Positions 1 through 11,995 are shown, numbered from the stretch's first letter. The stretch: DNA of 64,000 nucleotides from Homarus americanus (GCF_018991925.1 NW_024720711.1:4182596-4246595), one strand, 5' to 3'. Program-made: numbers and translations. Notes: generated by a model from the letters alone, not told the origin.

Positions 1-89
1 TTCCCATCTTTCCTGCCTTTATTATCATTATTCTTCCTTATTCTTTTTATCCCTTCTTTAAATTACAGTTGTTTACTATAATAACAGTA

Positions 90-256
90 GCAACAACAAC
101 AATAATAATAATGATAATAATAATAATAATGACGAACCAAGTTGCAACACACAAGATATGATAGTTGTAGTGATGGTGTTGGGGTAGTGGGGAGGGTGGT
201 GGTGGTGATGTTGTTGGTAGTGGTAAAGGAAGTGGTGGTGGTGATGGTGAAGGAAT
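90..256. repeat. AAT/ATG-rich then GGT-rich simple repeat
   Basis: Imperfect ATA/ATG triplets (about 92-131) are followed by GTGGTGGTG-type triplets (about 170-255). Any open frame here is low-complexity Thr/Tyr/Cys and is not coding. Confidence 0.8.
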
Positions 257-639
257 GACTCACTGCATCTTGGACTGGACGGTGAAAAGCTCTGGTTGAC
301 AGATGTGAATCCCTAAGGTGTGCTTGTGGGTGTGTATAACCTAGTAGCCTGGGAGGACAGGTTATAAGGGATGGTGACCTAGCCTAGGAGGAGAGGTTAC
401 AAGGGACGGATAGTTATGTTGTAAGACTTCGGGGTAGGTTAACTTATTCTCCTATTATTTTCCTTTATGGACTAAATTGTATTGTGGGATTTTGTTATTT
501 TTTGGGGGTGGAATTTTATTTATTTATTTATTTATTTATTATTATTTTTGGTAATGAGAATTTTGAACTGGTTGGAAATGTAATTGTGATATAATGTTTA
601 TAGAGAGTCAGTCAGGGGTGTAACGAGACCTGTTTAATG

Positions 640-878
640 AATGAGGATGGCTGTGTGTGGGTGTGGAGGGGTAGGTGGGTGGGTGTGGGGTGGTAGGTGG
701 GTAGGTGTGGGGTGGTAGGTGTGGTAATGGTTTGGGTGTTTATGTAGGTGGGTGATGAGTGTGTGTGTGGGTGTCGTAACTATGGGTTTTTTTTTATTGT
801 GGTATATAAACACTCGTTATTTTATATTGCAGTTGTTCAGGGCGACACAATAATACACAATATTGTCATTGACATTGT

Positions 879-922
<44 letters not shown>

Positions 923-1056
923 TCCTGGTGCTGTAGGATAGTGACCTGTGCATATTTAGGCATAATTTTTGATAGTTCATGTATGTATGTGTATGTGCTT
1001 GTGCGTATGTATATGTGTTTATATTGTGTTTTTGTCTGTGTGTCTGTCTGTCTGTG

Positions 1057-1087
<31 letters not shown>

Positions 1088-1088
1088 A
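640..1088. repeat. GGTAGGTG, CA and GTCT simple repeats
   Basis: Three adjacent tracts are visible: GGTAGGTG/GGGTGT-type repeats (about 645-760), a (CA)n run (about 880-921) and a (TGTC)n run (about 1032-1088). Confidence 0.85.
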
Positions 1089-1267
1089 TTACTTTCTTAT
1101 CTCTGCGTGTAACTTATAGGGACACTGTAGTTAGCACCGCGTGTGTCCCTGTGTGTGTTAAGGGTCGTGTCCTTATGTGGTTGATCTACACACTCACAAG
1201 ATCCTCACAAGATGGCGTCGAAGTTTCATCTAGACTCTTTTATCTTAACTTGTCCTCTCGTCTATAG

Positions 1268-1495
1268 TTACGTGAAAAAAAATAATCTTAGGAACGTTTT
1301 AAGAATTTGGTCTCACGTGAAAAAAAAACAATCTTAGGAACGTTTTAAGAATTTGGTCTTACGTGGAAAAAAAATCTTACGAGCGTTTTAAGAATTTGGT
1401 CTCACGTGAAAAAGAAAACAATATTAGGAACGTTTTAAGAATTTGGTCTTACGTGGAAAAAAAAATCTTACGAGCGTTTTAAGAATTTGGTCCCC
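1268..1495. repeat. Five-copy tandem repeat, about 42-48 bp unit
   Basis: Each unit carries a CACGTG/TACGTG start, an A-run and the core ACGTTTTAAGAATTTGG. Copies 2 and 4 share AGGAACG, while copies 3 and 5 share CTTACGAGCG. This suggests amplification of a two-unit block. Confidence 0.85.
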
Positions 1496-1827
1496 CGGTC
1501 TGGGAAATTTATACGAGAAAGAAGACTCATATATAGGTTAATGTGGTGTCTTTATGACGCCATCATCACAAGGGGTGTTACTGTACCTGTGTTGCCAGAC
1601 GTATGAAGGGGACGAGACTAGGGTCACTGTGTTGGGGTGATTTTGATGGCATTTTACTGACACCTGAGTTAGTGCATCAGTATATGTCTAGGTGTGTGTC
1701 GTGGTTATTATGAAGATATTTTACTACTTTTATTATATCCGGGTTAACAAGATGCATTTTATCTTGTTGTTTAGATCCTTACTGTTAAGACACCAGCTTT
1801 AAATTACCACTTTCATGACCCCACGTT

Positions 1828-1905
1828 TAGGTGAAATAAGCTGGGGAGGTGCGAATCTAAAGGTGAAATAAGCTGAGAATCTAACCTGAGCTAACCTAAA
1901 CTAAG
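1828..1905. repeat. Dispersed repeat with GTGAAATAAGCTG motif
   Basis: The motif GTGAAATAAGCTG occurs twice here, followed by TCTAACCTGAGCTAACC-like sequence. Related copies lie near 26770 (reverse), 26845, 30745 (reverse) and 32775, so this is an interspersed family rather than a local array. Confidence 0.6.
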
Positions 1906-1977
1906 CTTGTATCTAGGTTAGGGCGGCAATCTTCCCGATACTTTCACCTCATTGGTTTTTTTTTATGTCTATGTATG

Positions 1978-2022
1978 GTTAGGTTAGGTTAGGTTAGGTG
2001 AAGATAGTCTAGGTTAGGTTAG
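1978..2022 (+). repeat. Interstitial TTAGG telomere-like repeat
   Basis: Four to five perfect GGTTA units are followed after about 12 bp by two more. TTAGG is the usual arthropod telomere unit. The tract is far too short to be a chromosome end. Confidence 0.8.
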
Positions 2023-2039
2023 TTTTATGATCTCAATGT

Positions 2040-2042
<3 letters not shown>

Positions 2043-2107
<65 letters not shown>

Positions 2108-2262
2108 ACACCCACACGACATATTTTCTTTCACCGACGCTGAAGAAAAGAAAAAACTTAAGCAACTTTTTTTCCTCGAATAGAGAGAATAACAACATTA
2201 CAAAGCGGAGTGAATCCTGGGGTGAAAAATATATCGGAAAAATAACCAACTGTAAATCTACC

Positions 2263-2330
<68 letters not shown>
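2043..2330. repeat. Paired (CA)n microsatellites
   Basis: Two long (CA)n runs (about 2043-2105 and 2263-2330) are separated by about 160 bp of ordinary sequence. Confidence 0.95.
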
Positions 2331-2333
<3 letters not shown>

Positions 2334-2569
2334 TTCTGCAATAGAGTAAAGAAAGGCATTGCAAGTCAGCTCCGCCTCTGCCCGCTGTAGGAAAATAAAG
2401 CCAAGAAAAAACAATATATTACGTGTAAACTTAGGCATTGTACGTGACTATTGCCCTCTTAGTGAGTTGATAAATAAAGGTTCTGAACTGTTATTGGGGG
2501 AAGTGTTGCTCTGGTGTTGTGACATGGCAATACCCTGAGAGAACATGTTGGTATTGTGTTGCTACTGAG

Positions 2570-3440
2570 ATGGAGACAGAGGGTGGGGGAGAGGAGGGAG
2601 ACAGAGGTGGGGAGAGGAGGGAGACAGAGGGTGGGGGAGAGGAGGGAGACAGAGGGTGGGAGAGAGGAGGGAGACAGAGGGTGGGGGAGAGGAGGGAGAC
2701 AGAGGGTGGGGGAGAGGGTGGGAGAGGAGAGAGAGAGGGTGGGTGAGGATGAGGAGGGAAGGGCAGAGAGGATGAGGGAGAGGAGGGAAGGAGTCAGAGA
2801 GTAGGAGAGGAAGAGGAGGAAGGAAGGAGAGTGAGAGGGTGGAATGGTGGAGGAGGTGGGAAAGAGAGTGAGAGAGTGGAGAAGGAAGGGAAGGGAATTA
2901 TAGAGTGGGGAAGGAGGAGAAGAGAATGAGAGGGTGGTGGAGGAGGAGGAGAGGAAAAAGAGGGAGGACAGAAGGATAAGGGAGAAAGAGAGACAGAGAG
3001 GAAGGGAGGAGAAGGAAGGGAGAGTATATGGAGGTAAACATTTATGTTGTTTAGCGGCCGTCTACTGGGAGAGGACAGGACGTCAGTCTGGCGAGGGATG
3101 AAGGGATTACTTGATGAGGCGTGTGAGAGAGTGAGAGACATGGCGTGTTTGTGAGACGGTGAGAAAGAAATAAAAAGAGACCTTTCGTTTATGTAAAGCC
3201 GTGAGAGACTGGAGTTCATGTAGGACTGAGAGAGAGAGAGAGAGAATGCGTTCATGTGACACAATGAGGAATAAAGAGAGAATAAGGGAAAGATAAAGTA
3301 CGTACATGCGAAAGAGGTAAAACAGAAAGACAGAAAAACACTTTGTAAGAGGATAAATAGAGAGAGAAAGAGAGGAGAAGTATTGCCACAGTGTTAATAT
3401 AAGCGAGAACCTTAGGGAGAGAGAGAGAGAGATTAACCTA
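2570..3440. repeat. Polypurine tract with 25-bp minisatellite
   Basis: The + strand is almost all A and G. The first part (about 2576-2735) is a 25-bp minisatellite built on ACAGAGGGTGGGGGAGAGG. It then decays to irregular GGA/GAGA sequence with short (GA)n runs near 3228 and 3420. Confidence 0.85.
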
Positions 3441-4057
3441 ACCTAATCTAATCCAACTAATAGCTTAATAACGACAAATAAAACTCCATTAAATAAAACT
3501 CACTACAAGAATACGCACAAACTGTTTACCTAACAATCAACACACGTCTCAAGCTATCAATAAGGGACCCAGCCAACCACCTTGTCGTGGTAGTAACAAT
3601 GACTAAATAAATGTAACAATCTGTAATTAAACTTAACTGGTCACTCTGCTAGGAAAAAAATAAGACTTCAATCAGTTAAAAAAAATCTATTGAAAGAATA
3701 TATAAGTTTATTTACTATTTATGCATAGAATTGAAAAAAAAAAAAAAAATAGGGAGTATTTTCCCTTTTCATCCCCCCCCCTAACACATAGTCATCATAA
3801 CAGTTACGTATTTCCCTTACCTTCAGTCCTGTGGCAATTTATCGTCAATATCTCTCCCTAGAAATTCCCCAGTCAGTTGCACGGTTGGATTGGCTCCCAG
3901 TGTAAACATGTACAGAAACATTTGGTGTGTAATTCGAGTAAAATGTCCCTCAGTAAAGGGCGTAGTTGGGAGTCTTTGGCTGGTCCAAGTGAGTGGTTTG
4001 AAAGGGTCACGGTGGTTGTATTGTATTTAGTTTATAAGAATTGTGTTGGTGTTTGTC

Positions 4058-4255
<198 letters not shown>

Positions 4256-4374
4256 TATTTGTTTTCAGCTTAAATTTTACATCATTTACTCGTCACAAAA
4301 CCACATTATGTTGAGGATGTGAGAAACTATTATTAATTAGGGTATATTAATTAATCCTATCCTCTATTTTTTTG

Positions 4375-5085
4375 TCCATCCTACCTACATCCTTCTATCT
4401 CCTACATCATACTATCTCCCTACATCCTTATCCCACCATCCTTACCTCTCCCACCATTTCCTGCCTATCTCCACCATCCCTATTCCCACCATCCTACTAT
4501 CTCCACCATCCTTACTATCTCCACCATCCTTTACTATCTCCACCATCCGCCTATCTCCACCATCCTTACTATCTCCACCATCCCACTATCTCCCACCATC
4601 CTTACTATCTCCACACATCCTTACTATCTCTGCCATCCTTACTATCTCTACATCCTTACCTCTCCTGCATCCATACTATCTCCACCATCCCTACTGTCAC
4701 CATCCCTACTATCTCACTGTCCTTACTATCTCCACCATCCTTACTATCTCCACCATCATACCTATCTCCTACATCCTTATCTCCACCATCCTTACTATCT
4801 CCACCATCCTTACTATCTCCACCATCATACTATCTCCACCATCATACTATCTCCATCCTACTATCTCACCATCCCTACTATCTCCACCATCCCTACTATC
4901 TCCACCATCCTTACTGTCTCCACCATCCCTACTATCTCCACCATCCCTACTATCTCCACCATCCCTACTATCTCCACCATCCCTACTATCTCCACCATCC
5001 TTACTGTCTCCACCATCCCTACTATCTCCACCATCTCTACTATCTCCACCATCCCTACTATCTCCACCATCCCCACCATCCCCCA
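4375..5085. repeat. 18-bp pyrimidine-rich minisatellite
   Basis: The unit is CATCCCTACTATCTCCAC. It is irregular at the left edge and nearly perfect from about 4860 to 5060. Because 18 is divisible by 3, it opens long frames reading YYLHHP repeats, which are not genes. Confidence 0.92.
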
Positions 5086-5129
5086 CAATACTGGTAGGTA
5101 AGCCCACTCCGGCCGTCACTCGCTTCTTT

Positions 5130-5590
5130 GAGTCTGAGGAAGGTGGCTTAGGGATCTGGTGAGGGGTGGGTAGGGTGGCTAGGGATCTGGTGAGGGGTGG
5201 TGAAGGTGGCTTAGGGATCTAGTGAGGGGTGGGAGAATTAGCTAGGATCTGGTGAGGTGGGAGGTGGCTAGAGACTCTGTTGTGAGGTGGGGAGGGTAAC
5301 TAGAGACTCTGTTGAGGGGTGGTGAGGTGCTAGGGATCTTGTGGCAGGGGTGGCTGAGGATCCTGGTGAGGTGGAGAGTGGCTGGGAGTGGTGTGAGGGT
5401 GGTGAGGGTAACTAGGGTCTGGTGAGGGGTGGTGAGGGTGGCTAGGGATCTGGTGAGGGGTGGGGAGAGTGGCTTTGGGGTCTGGTGAGGGGTGGTGAGG
5501 GTGGCTAGGGATCTGGTGAGGGGTGGGGAGAGTGGCTTTGGGGTCTGGTGAGGGGTGGTGAGGGTGGCTTTGGGGTCTGGGGAAGGTGGC
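5130..5590. repeat. G-rich minisatellite, about 30 bp unit
   Basis: The repeated core GGTGGCTAGGGATCTGG alternates with TGAGGGGTGGTGAG. Units vary in length, and the most regular copies lie at about 5400-5590. Confidence 0.88.
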
Positions 5591-6052
5591 TATGAGTCTT
5601 CCTATCACCACCGTTAAAAGGATCATCACTCACACTGCTGGACCGTGTGTGTGTGTGTCCCACCACTATACTACTACCACTACCAGAGTTATTAAGTACC
5701 ATTCACTGGATCTTAGTTTTATCTTCAGTTAAGTATAAACTCACGTGTTTCCACAAAGTCCGTATGTTAAATTCTCCTTAACTGGCCGAATTAAGTTAAT
5801 ACACGAAAAATAACCTACATTATAACATCAGAGCTACACTGAGACTTCTCTAGTTCAGTTCGCTCGACCGATTTGGGAACAGATTTAACATAGAGTGTCT
5901 GTGATTGGCTGAGACGGCGTGGGTATATTGTCTGTGATTGGTTGAGAGGGAGGGGACGACCACTTCCTTGAGCCTCGTGGAAGATGAGGACCTCCCCCTT
6001 GAGCCCAGTCTGGTGACTCTCGAGGACTTATGTCTGGTAGGCCTAGAGGCAC

Positions 6053-6053
6053 T

Positions 6054-6089
<36 letters not shown>

Positions 6090-6353
6090 TCCACTCTTTT
6101 CCCCAACCTTCCTCTCACCACCTCCTCCTCCTTCACTATTCACCATTTATCAACCTCTTCTCCATCTCACCACATCCAACTCCCCTCCACTTCCACCCCT
6201 CCACCTCCTCTCCACTCGTCCACTGTATCAGGTGGAGGTGAGGTGGTGAGTGGGTGTTAGTCAATATGGGAGCGGATAGCTGGCCACCCACACTGGAATT
6301 CCTTCATTAGAGGCTTGTGGTCGGTTGAGGAATGTCTTTCTCGCTTACTGACC

Positions 6354-6394
<41 letters not shown>

Positions 6395-6534
6395 TAACGT
6401 TATATAAAATCTCCTCCTTGAGACGATTAATGTCCGTGTTGTTATAGGGTCGACCTCTACTGGTAATATGTCATCTGGAGGAAAAATTGTGAGCCTGGTG
6501 TGTTGTGACCCACCATCACTCTCCTGCCTTGATC

Positions 6535-6610
<76 letters not shown>
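6053..6610. repeat. CT and CA microsatellites
   Basis: A (CT)n run (about 6055-6088) and two (CA)n runs (about 6355-6392 and 6537-6608) are separated by unassigned sequence. Confidence 0.93.
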
Positions 6611-6612
<2 letters not shown>

Positions 6613-7030
6613 CACACACCATCCTGACACATCACCCAAACACACACTGTCACTTGTTGTTTTTTTTTGTTTTTTTTTTACACACGCGCGCGTCAGGGTG
6701 GTTAAACTTCTCTTGGGATACACTTGAGGGCGAGTCTTCAGGTGAGCACTTAGGAAGGTTCAGTCTTCAGGTGACTATCGAGGTCCATCGTCACCTGAAG
6801 ATTGGCACCCCCCCCCCCACCCTCCCTTGATAGCGCCGGGGTGGTTAAACTTCATGTGGGTTGACCTTCAGGTAAACAGTTAGGGGGCTAAAATATCTCA
6901 TTAATAGAGTTCCTGTTAATGCTAAACTTTTCAGTTCCCACAAACAATTTTTTTACAATGATTCTTGACTTCCATTCACCCGATACATCCTTAGTATTCA
7001 GTAAATCTTGGGAAAACTTTAATAATTTTC

Positions 7031-7290
7031 GTGACGTCATGAATGTGTAATGCTCGTGACGTCATGAATGTGTAATGCTCGAGAGCTCATGAATGTGTAA
7101 TGCTCGAGACGTCATGAATGTGTAATGCTCGAGACCTCATGAATGTGTAATGCTCGAGACGTCATGAATGTGTAATGCTCGAGACCTCATGAATGTGTAA
7201 TGCTCGAGACGTCATGAATGTGTAATGCTCGAGACCTCATGAATGTGTAATGCTCGAGACGTCATGAATGTGTAATACTCGTGACGTCAC
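7031..7290. repeat. 25-bp minisatellite, ten units, with CRE-like ends
   Basis: The unit is about 25 bp with the core CATGAATGTGTAATGCTCG. The first two junctions and the last one contain the palindrome TGACGTCA. Inner junctions alternate GAGACGTCAT and GAGACCTCAT, so the inner array is built of 50-bp dimers. Confidence 0.9.
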
Positions 7291-7459
7291 GGCTGTATAT
7301 ATACCTTCAACATCTCTCCTGTTATTCCATCTGATCTAGGGTCCTTACCGTCCTCATATTAAAACCCATCTCCTCCTCCTCCTCTGGTTCTGGTAATATC
7401 AAGATCATTGTCATTATTAAAAACTTTATTCATAACCATTCTATAGTGTCCCTCCCCCC

Positions 7460-7512
7460 ACAACCATCATCATCATCATCGTCATCATCATCATCATCGT
7501 CATCATCATCGT
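7460..7512. repeat. (CAT)n/(CGT) triplet repeat
   Basis: Runs of CATCATCATCAT are interrupted by CGT. Confidence 0.88.
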
Positions 7513-7714
7513 ATATCGGTCGTCAGAGGTAATTACTTTCCCATATCACACACCCACTAGCTGCCTTTGACTTTCCTACCCCTACCCCTGTAATCTTCCG
7601 TTATTTTTATTGCTTTACCCACTTCGACGTCACCACCGCCACCACCATCACCAGTATTCAGTGCTTCATCCGCTTCATCTGTCAGGTTTTGTTGGAATTC
7701 TTAGTTTATCCCGT

Positions 7715-8010
7715 TTGGTTAGGTTAGGTAAGGTAAGGTAAGGTATCAACACAGCTTCTATTCCTGACACTCAGTTATAGCATCCTATGGTTAGGTTAGG
7801 TAAGATCAGGTCAAGTCAGGTAACGGTATCAACACACAGCTTCTTTTCCTGACACTCATTAGGTTAAGTTAAGTCAGGTCAGGTAAGGTCAGGTAAGGAA
7901 AGGTAAGATTAGGTCAGGACAGGTAAGGTAAGGTAAGATAAGGTAAAGTAAGGGTATCAACACACAGCTTCTATTCCTGACACTTAATTATAACATTATA
8001 TGGTTCATCT
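7715..8010. repeat. Composite repeat: TTAGG-like tracts plus 33-bp block
   Basis: Three copies of a block starting GTATCAACACACAGC and continuing to a CCTGACACT end (near 7744, 7825 and 7950) alternate with AGGTTAGGT/AGGTAAGGT tracts. A diverged fourth copy of the same arrangement lies at 10371-10560. Confidence 0.8.
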
Positions 8011-8207
8011 GGGATCATTTCCTTTATCTGTTCACGTCCTCCAAGAATCTCCTCCAGCTGCTGTTTGATGCACTGCTTTGATAAGTTACGCGTCTTGACA
8101 TATCCTAATGTGATTATTCTGGTTGGGATAATTTACATCTGGCGAAATCCACGTGTACTTATATATGTCCTTATGTTTACAGTGAGTTCCTGCTATTTAT
8201 TATTTAT

Positions 8208-8211
<4 letters not shown>

Positions 8212-8258
<47 letters not shown>
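8212..8258. repeat. (CA)n microsatellite
   Basis: A pure CA run in an AT-rich setting. Confidence 0.95.
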
Positions 8259-8261
<3 letters not shown>

Positions 8262-8738
8262 CCATCCTCCCCTCCCCTCAAGAAATAAGTTCCCAGTGTC
8301 ATATAAAACAGTTAATTACACATTTATAATAGCCCTAGGCAATGTGACATCTATATCTCCAAATTACATAAAAAGGTTAATAAAGAGGATTATATATATC
8401 TTCCTACTGATATAAAATTTATTTAAATAGACAGAGTATTGAATATCAGTGTAATATATCTAAAACGGGTATCATTAGAAAGTTAATATAGCCAGCGTGT
8501 TGACGAGGGCCGAGTCGAGTGGGGTAATTTTAATAACTCTATGGCGTTCACAACCCGTGTTTCACTAGGTTCAGTTTTATTATTAAGAGTGAGAAATTAA
8601 TGTTAACGATAATATTAATAATGATAGGAATAATGATTATGAGAAATTAGAATAATAATAATTACAATATTAATAATGATAACTTGTTGTATGACGTGTT
8701 AGTGATGTGTTTTATGACGTGTTCTTAACGTGTTTCAG

Positions 8739-8834
8739 GACGTGAAGTTACTGTTGCTGCCGTGGCTGCTGGACGCCGCTATCGTCGTCATCGTCGACGT
8801 GGTCTTCATCGTCTATATCGCCTATCAGGAACGA
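8739..8834 (+). CDS. Membrane protein exon A (32 codons)
   Basis: The exon is preceded by the acceptor GTGTTTCAG and followed by the donor GTATGT. Reading in phase 0 it encodes [14 protein letters not shown] and then a Val/Ile-rich stretch ending IVYIAYQER, a convincing transmembrane helix of about 23 residues. GC-rich codons (GTC, ATC, CTG) stand out against the AT-rich surroundings, which supports real coding. The motif LLPWL before the helix is a feature I associate with arthropod four-pass proteins of the pasiflora type. A (CA)n run starts about seven bases after the donor. The exon length (96) is a multiple of three and both boundaries are phase 0. Confidence 0.7.
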
Positions 8835-8838
8835 GTAT

Positions 8839-8840
<2 letters not shown>

Positions 8841-8875
<35 letters not shown>

Positions 8876-8968
8876 CGTTTCTCTCACACACACGCGCACA
8901 GCGTCTCTCACACACACACAGCGTCTCTCACACACACAGTGTCTCATACATACACACACACACACACG
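8841..8968. repeat. (CA)n microsatellites right after exon A
   Basis: CA runs are interrupted by GCGTCTCTCA-type spacers repeated about three times. The first run begins just inside the intron. Confidence 0.92.
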
Positions 8969-9059
8969 TTGCAGTAAGTGATTTCACAATCCATTTAATA
9001 TCTTTGCCCTCTGAGTGGCAACACTCCGGATAACGCTGCCAATATTACAAGTTTTTTTC

Positions 9060-9090
<31 letters not shown>

Positions 9091-9239
9091 TTGGGAAGAG
9101 GCAGGAAGGAGAAAGTCAGATTATGTGGTAAGGTATGTGAAAGGCAGAGACAAAATAAAGTAATCTCTCTCTCTCGAAGTGCTGCTTTGAATACCCGCTG
9201 GAGCTTTGTGTCAGTTTAACATATTGTGCCCATTATGTC

Positions 9240-9670
9240 TTCTGTTTGGGTCGTGAAGGCGGTGGTTGTTGTGTTGTTAGTGGTGGTGGATGGTTGTTGT
9301 TGTTGATGGTGGTGTGTTAGTTGGTGGTAGTGGTGGTGATGGTTGTTGTTGATGATGGTGGTTGTTAGTGATGATGATGGTTGTTGTTACTGATGGTGGT
9401 GGTGGTTGTTAGTGGTGGTGATGGTTGTTGTTGATGACGGTGGTTGTTAGTGATGATGATGATTGTTGTTACTGATGGTGGTGATGGTTGTTGGTGTTGA
9501 TTGTTAGTGATGGTGGTTGTTGATGAGAGTTGTTGTTGGGTGTTAGCGAAGGTTGTTATTTTTGATGATGGTGGTTGTTGGTTATTAATGATGGTCGTGG
9601 TTGTTGTTGATGTTAATAATAATAGTGGTAGTTATTGGTTGTTAGTGGTAGTGATTGTTATAGATCTAAT
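9240..9670. repeat. GTT/GGT/GAT triplet-rich repeat
   Basis: Irregular units of TGGTGGTGATGGTTGTTGTT type with a loose period of about 60-65 bp. Confidence 0.85.
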
Positions 9671-10019
9671 AGAACAGAAGTCATACCACCACTACCACCG
9701 TATAGAACCATTTAGAGGAAGGTGTGGCAGGTAACGATGTACAGTAAACTATTCTCTACCACCGCCTGAAACGATAGGATAAGGTAATTGAGTACGGGGC
9801 TGAATGTAACGAGTATATAGGGACCAGTGCATTCTATTAGTACTGTTGAGAGACGTGACAAGTGCATCCAGACACATCAAGTTGCTCAAGTACACAAAGG
9901 GAAGTAATAACATAGATAACTAAAATAAACAAAGGAAAATAACAGGTTGATGGTGTATGCTAGCGTTATGTGTTGAACTATAGGTATCGTTTAGGGAGTT
10001 GAAATGAGGATTTGTTTGT

Positions 10020-10370
10020 GTATAACGTCATCACCTACTGCCGTGGCGGCATATTCAACCGTTGTGACGTCAGCATCATCTGTTGTGACGTCAACACCAA
10101 CGGCTGTGACGTCATCAACAGCTGTGACATCATCACCCGCTGCCGTGACGGCATCGTCAATTGTTGTGACGTCAACATCAACTGTTGTGACGTCAACACC
10201 AACGGCTGTGACGTCATCACCAACGGCTGTGACGTCATCACCCACTGCCGTGATGGCTTCATCCACTGTTGTGACGTCAGCATCAACTGTTATGACGTTA
10301 TCATAAAATGTTGTGACGTTATCATCAGCTGCTGTGGCGTCATCAACTGCTGTGATGTCATCATCAGGTT
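10020..10370. promoter_or_regulatory. Array of CRE-like TGACGTCA motifs in a 21-bp repeat
   Basis: A degenerate repeat of about 18-21 bp (core GTTGTGACGTCAACA / GGCTGTGACGTCATCACC) carries eight perfect TGACGTCA palindromes between 10065 and 10279, plus several one-base variants on either side. TGACGTCA is the known CREB/ATF binding site. Open frames across it on both strands arise because the period is divisible by three. Regulatory activity is inference only. Confidence 0.55.
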
Positions 10371-10560
10371 AGAGTAGGTTAGGTTAGAATGGGTTAGGTT
10401 ATGATAGAGTAGGCTAGGTCAAGTCATATTAAGTCAGGTCAGGTTAGGTTAGATTAGGTAAGGTCAGGCCAGGTTAGTTTAGAGTAGGTCAAGTCAGGTT
10501 AGGTTGAGTAGGTTAGGTCAGATCAGGTTCGGTAAATAAGAGTATCAATTTCTGCTTGAC
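10371..10560. repeat. Diverged TTAGG-like tract with GTATCAA block
   Basis: AGGTTAGAGTAGGTTAGG-type sequence runs about 160 bp and ends in GTATCAATTTCTGCTTGACA. That end is recognisably related to the block repeated at 7744-7985. Confidence 0.7.
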
Positions 10561-10771
10561 ATTCCTTATTATGCTTGCCTTATAGGTCTCCTTCCTGCGT
10601 GACCGTGTGCAGTACAGAGATACACCAAGGGTAGATGGGAGTGTGTGGAGGTTGGCCGGTCCCTTACCTCCTGAATTTGTTATATTCTTATGGGATTAAT
10701 TGCTTCGATAACCGTTGATTCACTTACCAACGACTTTCCACAGGCCCTATATGCGTCGGTTATTGATTCCT

Positions 10772-10774
<3 letters not shown>

Positions 10775-10866
<92 letters not shown>

Positions 10867-11150
10867 TCGAGGGGAAAACTTTGGCTGAAAGAGTGAGAAA
10901 AATGAAGGAGGGAGAGAAGACGTAGAGGAAGGAAGGAAAGGGGAGAGAGAAATGAAGGACGAGAGATGAAAGGAGGGATGGATAGAAGGAGGAAGAAATG
11001 GAGGGATGGAGGTAAGGAAGATAGGATGGAAGGGAAATTCAATAGCAAGGGTTTGAGGAAGTGAAAGAAACAAATACAAGATAGAGAAAGTTGAGGAGAG
11101 GGAGAGAGAGAAAGAGAGATAGCAGGAGGTGAGATAAAGATAGGAGGAGA
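10775..11150. repeat. (CA)n microsatellite and polypurine block
   Basis: A pure CA run (about 10775-10862) is followed by GGAAGG/GAGAGA purine-rich sequence to about 11150. Confidence 0.93.
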
Positions 11151-11218
11151 GATGGGTACGTCTACGATAGGTAGTTACTCCGCCAACTTCTGGACAGTTG
11201 TGACAAGTGTGGCTGTTC

Positions 11219-11995
11219 TCTCTCTCTCTCTCTCTCTCCCCTCTTCCTTCTTACTTTTCTACCCTCCCAATCCCCCTCCCTTCCCCTCTCCCATTTTCCA
11301 TATTCTCTTCCTCCCTCCTGTTTCTCTCTTACTCCCTATCTCCTCGTCCGTCCTTCCCTTTTCTTCCTCTCCCCTCTCCTCCATCTCCTCTCCCTTCCTC
11401 TTTTGTTTCCCTCCCTCACTCCTCCTCCTCCTTCCCTCCCTCTTCGCTCTTTTTCCCTTTCTTTCACCCATCCCCCTCCCACCCTCCTCCTCGGCCTCCC
11501 CACCCTCCCCTCCTTGCCTCCCACCCTCCTCCTCGGCCTCCCACCCTCCCTCCTCGGCTCCCCTCCTCCTCGCCCTCCCACTCTCCCTCGGCCTCCCACC
11601 TCCTCGGCCTCCCACTCTCTCCTCGGCCTCCCACCCTCCTCGGCCTCCTGCACCTCCTCCGCCCTCCCACCTCCTCCTCGCTCCTCCCACCTCCTCCTCG
11701 GCCTCCCACCCTCCTCGGCCTCCCACCCCTCCCCCCTCCCCGGCCTCCCCACCCCTCCTCGCCCTCCTCACCTCCCCCTCGGCCATTCTCCCACTCCCTC
11801 CTCGGCCTCCCACCCTCCTCCCCTCGGCCTCCCACCCTCCTCCTCGGCCTCCCACCTCCTCCTCCTCCTGCCCTCCCACCTCCCTCCCGGCTCCCACTCT
11901 CCTCCTCCGGGCCTCCCACCCTCCTCCTCGGCCTCCCACCCCTCCCTCCCCGCCCTCCTCCCACCCTCCTCCTCGCTCCCTCCCACAGACACTGG
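11219..11995. repeat. Pyrimidine tract with 19-bp C-rich minisatellite
   Basis: A (CT)n run and irregular CCTCCC lead into an array (about 11470-11990) of the unit CTCCTCCTCGGCCTCCCAC. Long Pro/Ser/Leu-rich frames on + and Gly/Arg/Glu-rich frames on - are products of this composition. Confidence 0.92.

Noticed and set aside
1978..2022. Real chromosome end from TTAGG repeats
   Set aside because: Only a handful of units, flanked by ordinary sequence on both sides.
4372..5097. 241-codon frame with YYLHHP repeats
   Set aside because: The 18-bp repeat is divisible by three, which keeps frames open without selection.
10004..10306. 100-codon frame encoding TAVTSSP-type seven-residue repeats
   Set aside because: A 21-bp repeat opens frames on both strands; no start or splice context and no known protein. 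The palindromes are the more likely feature.
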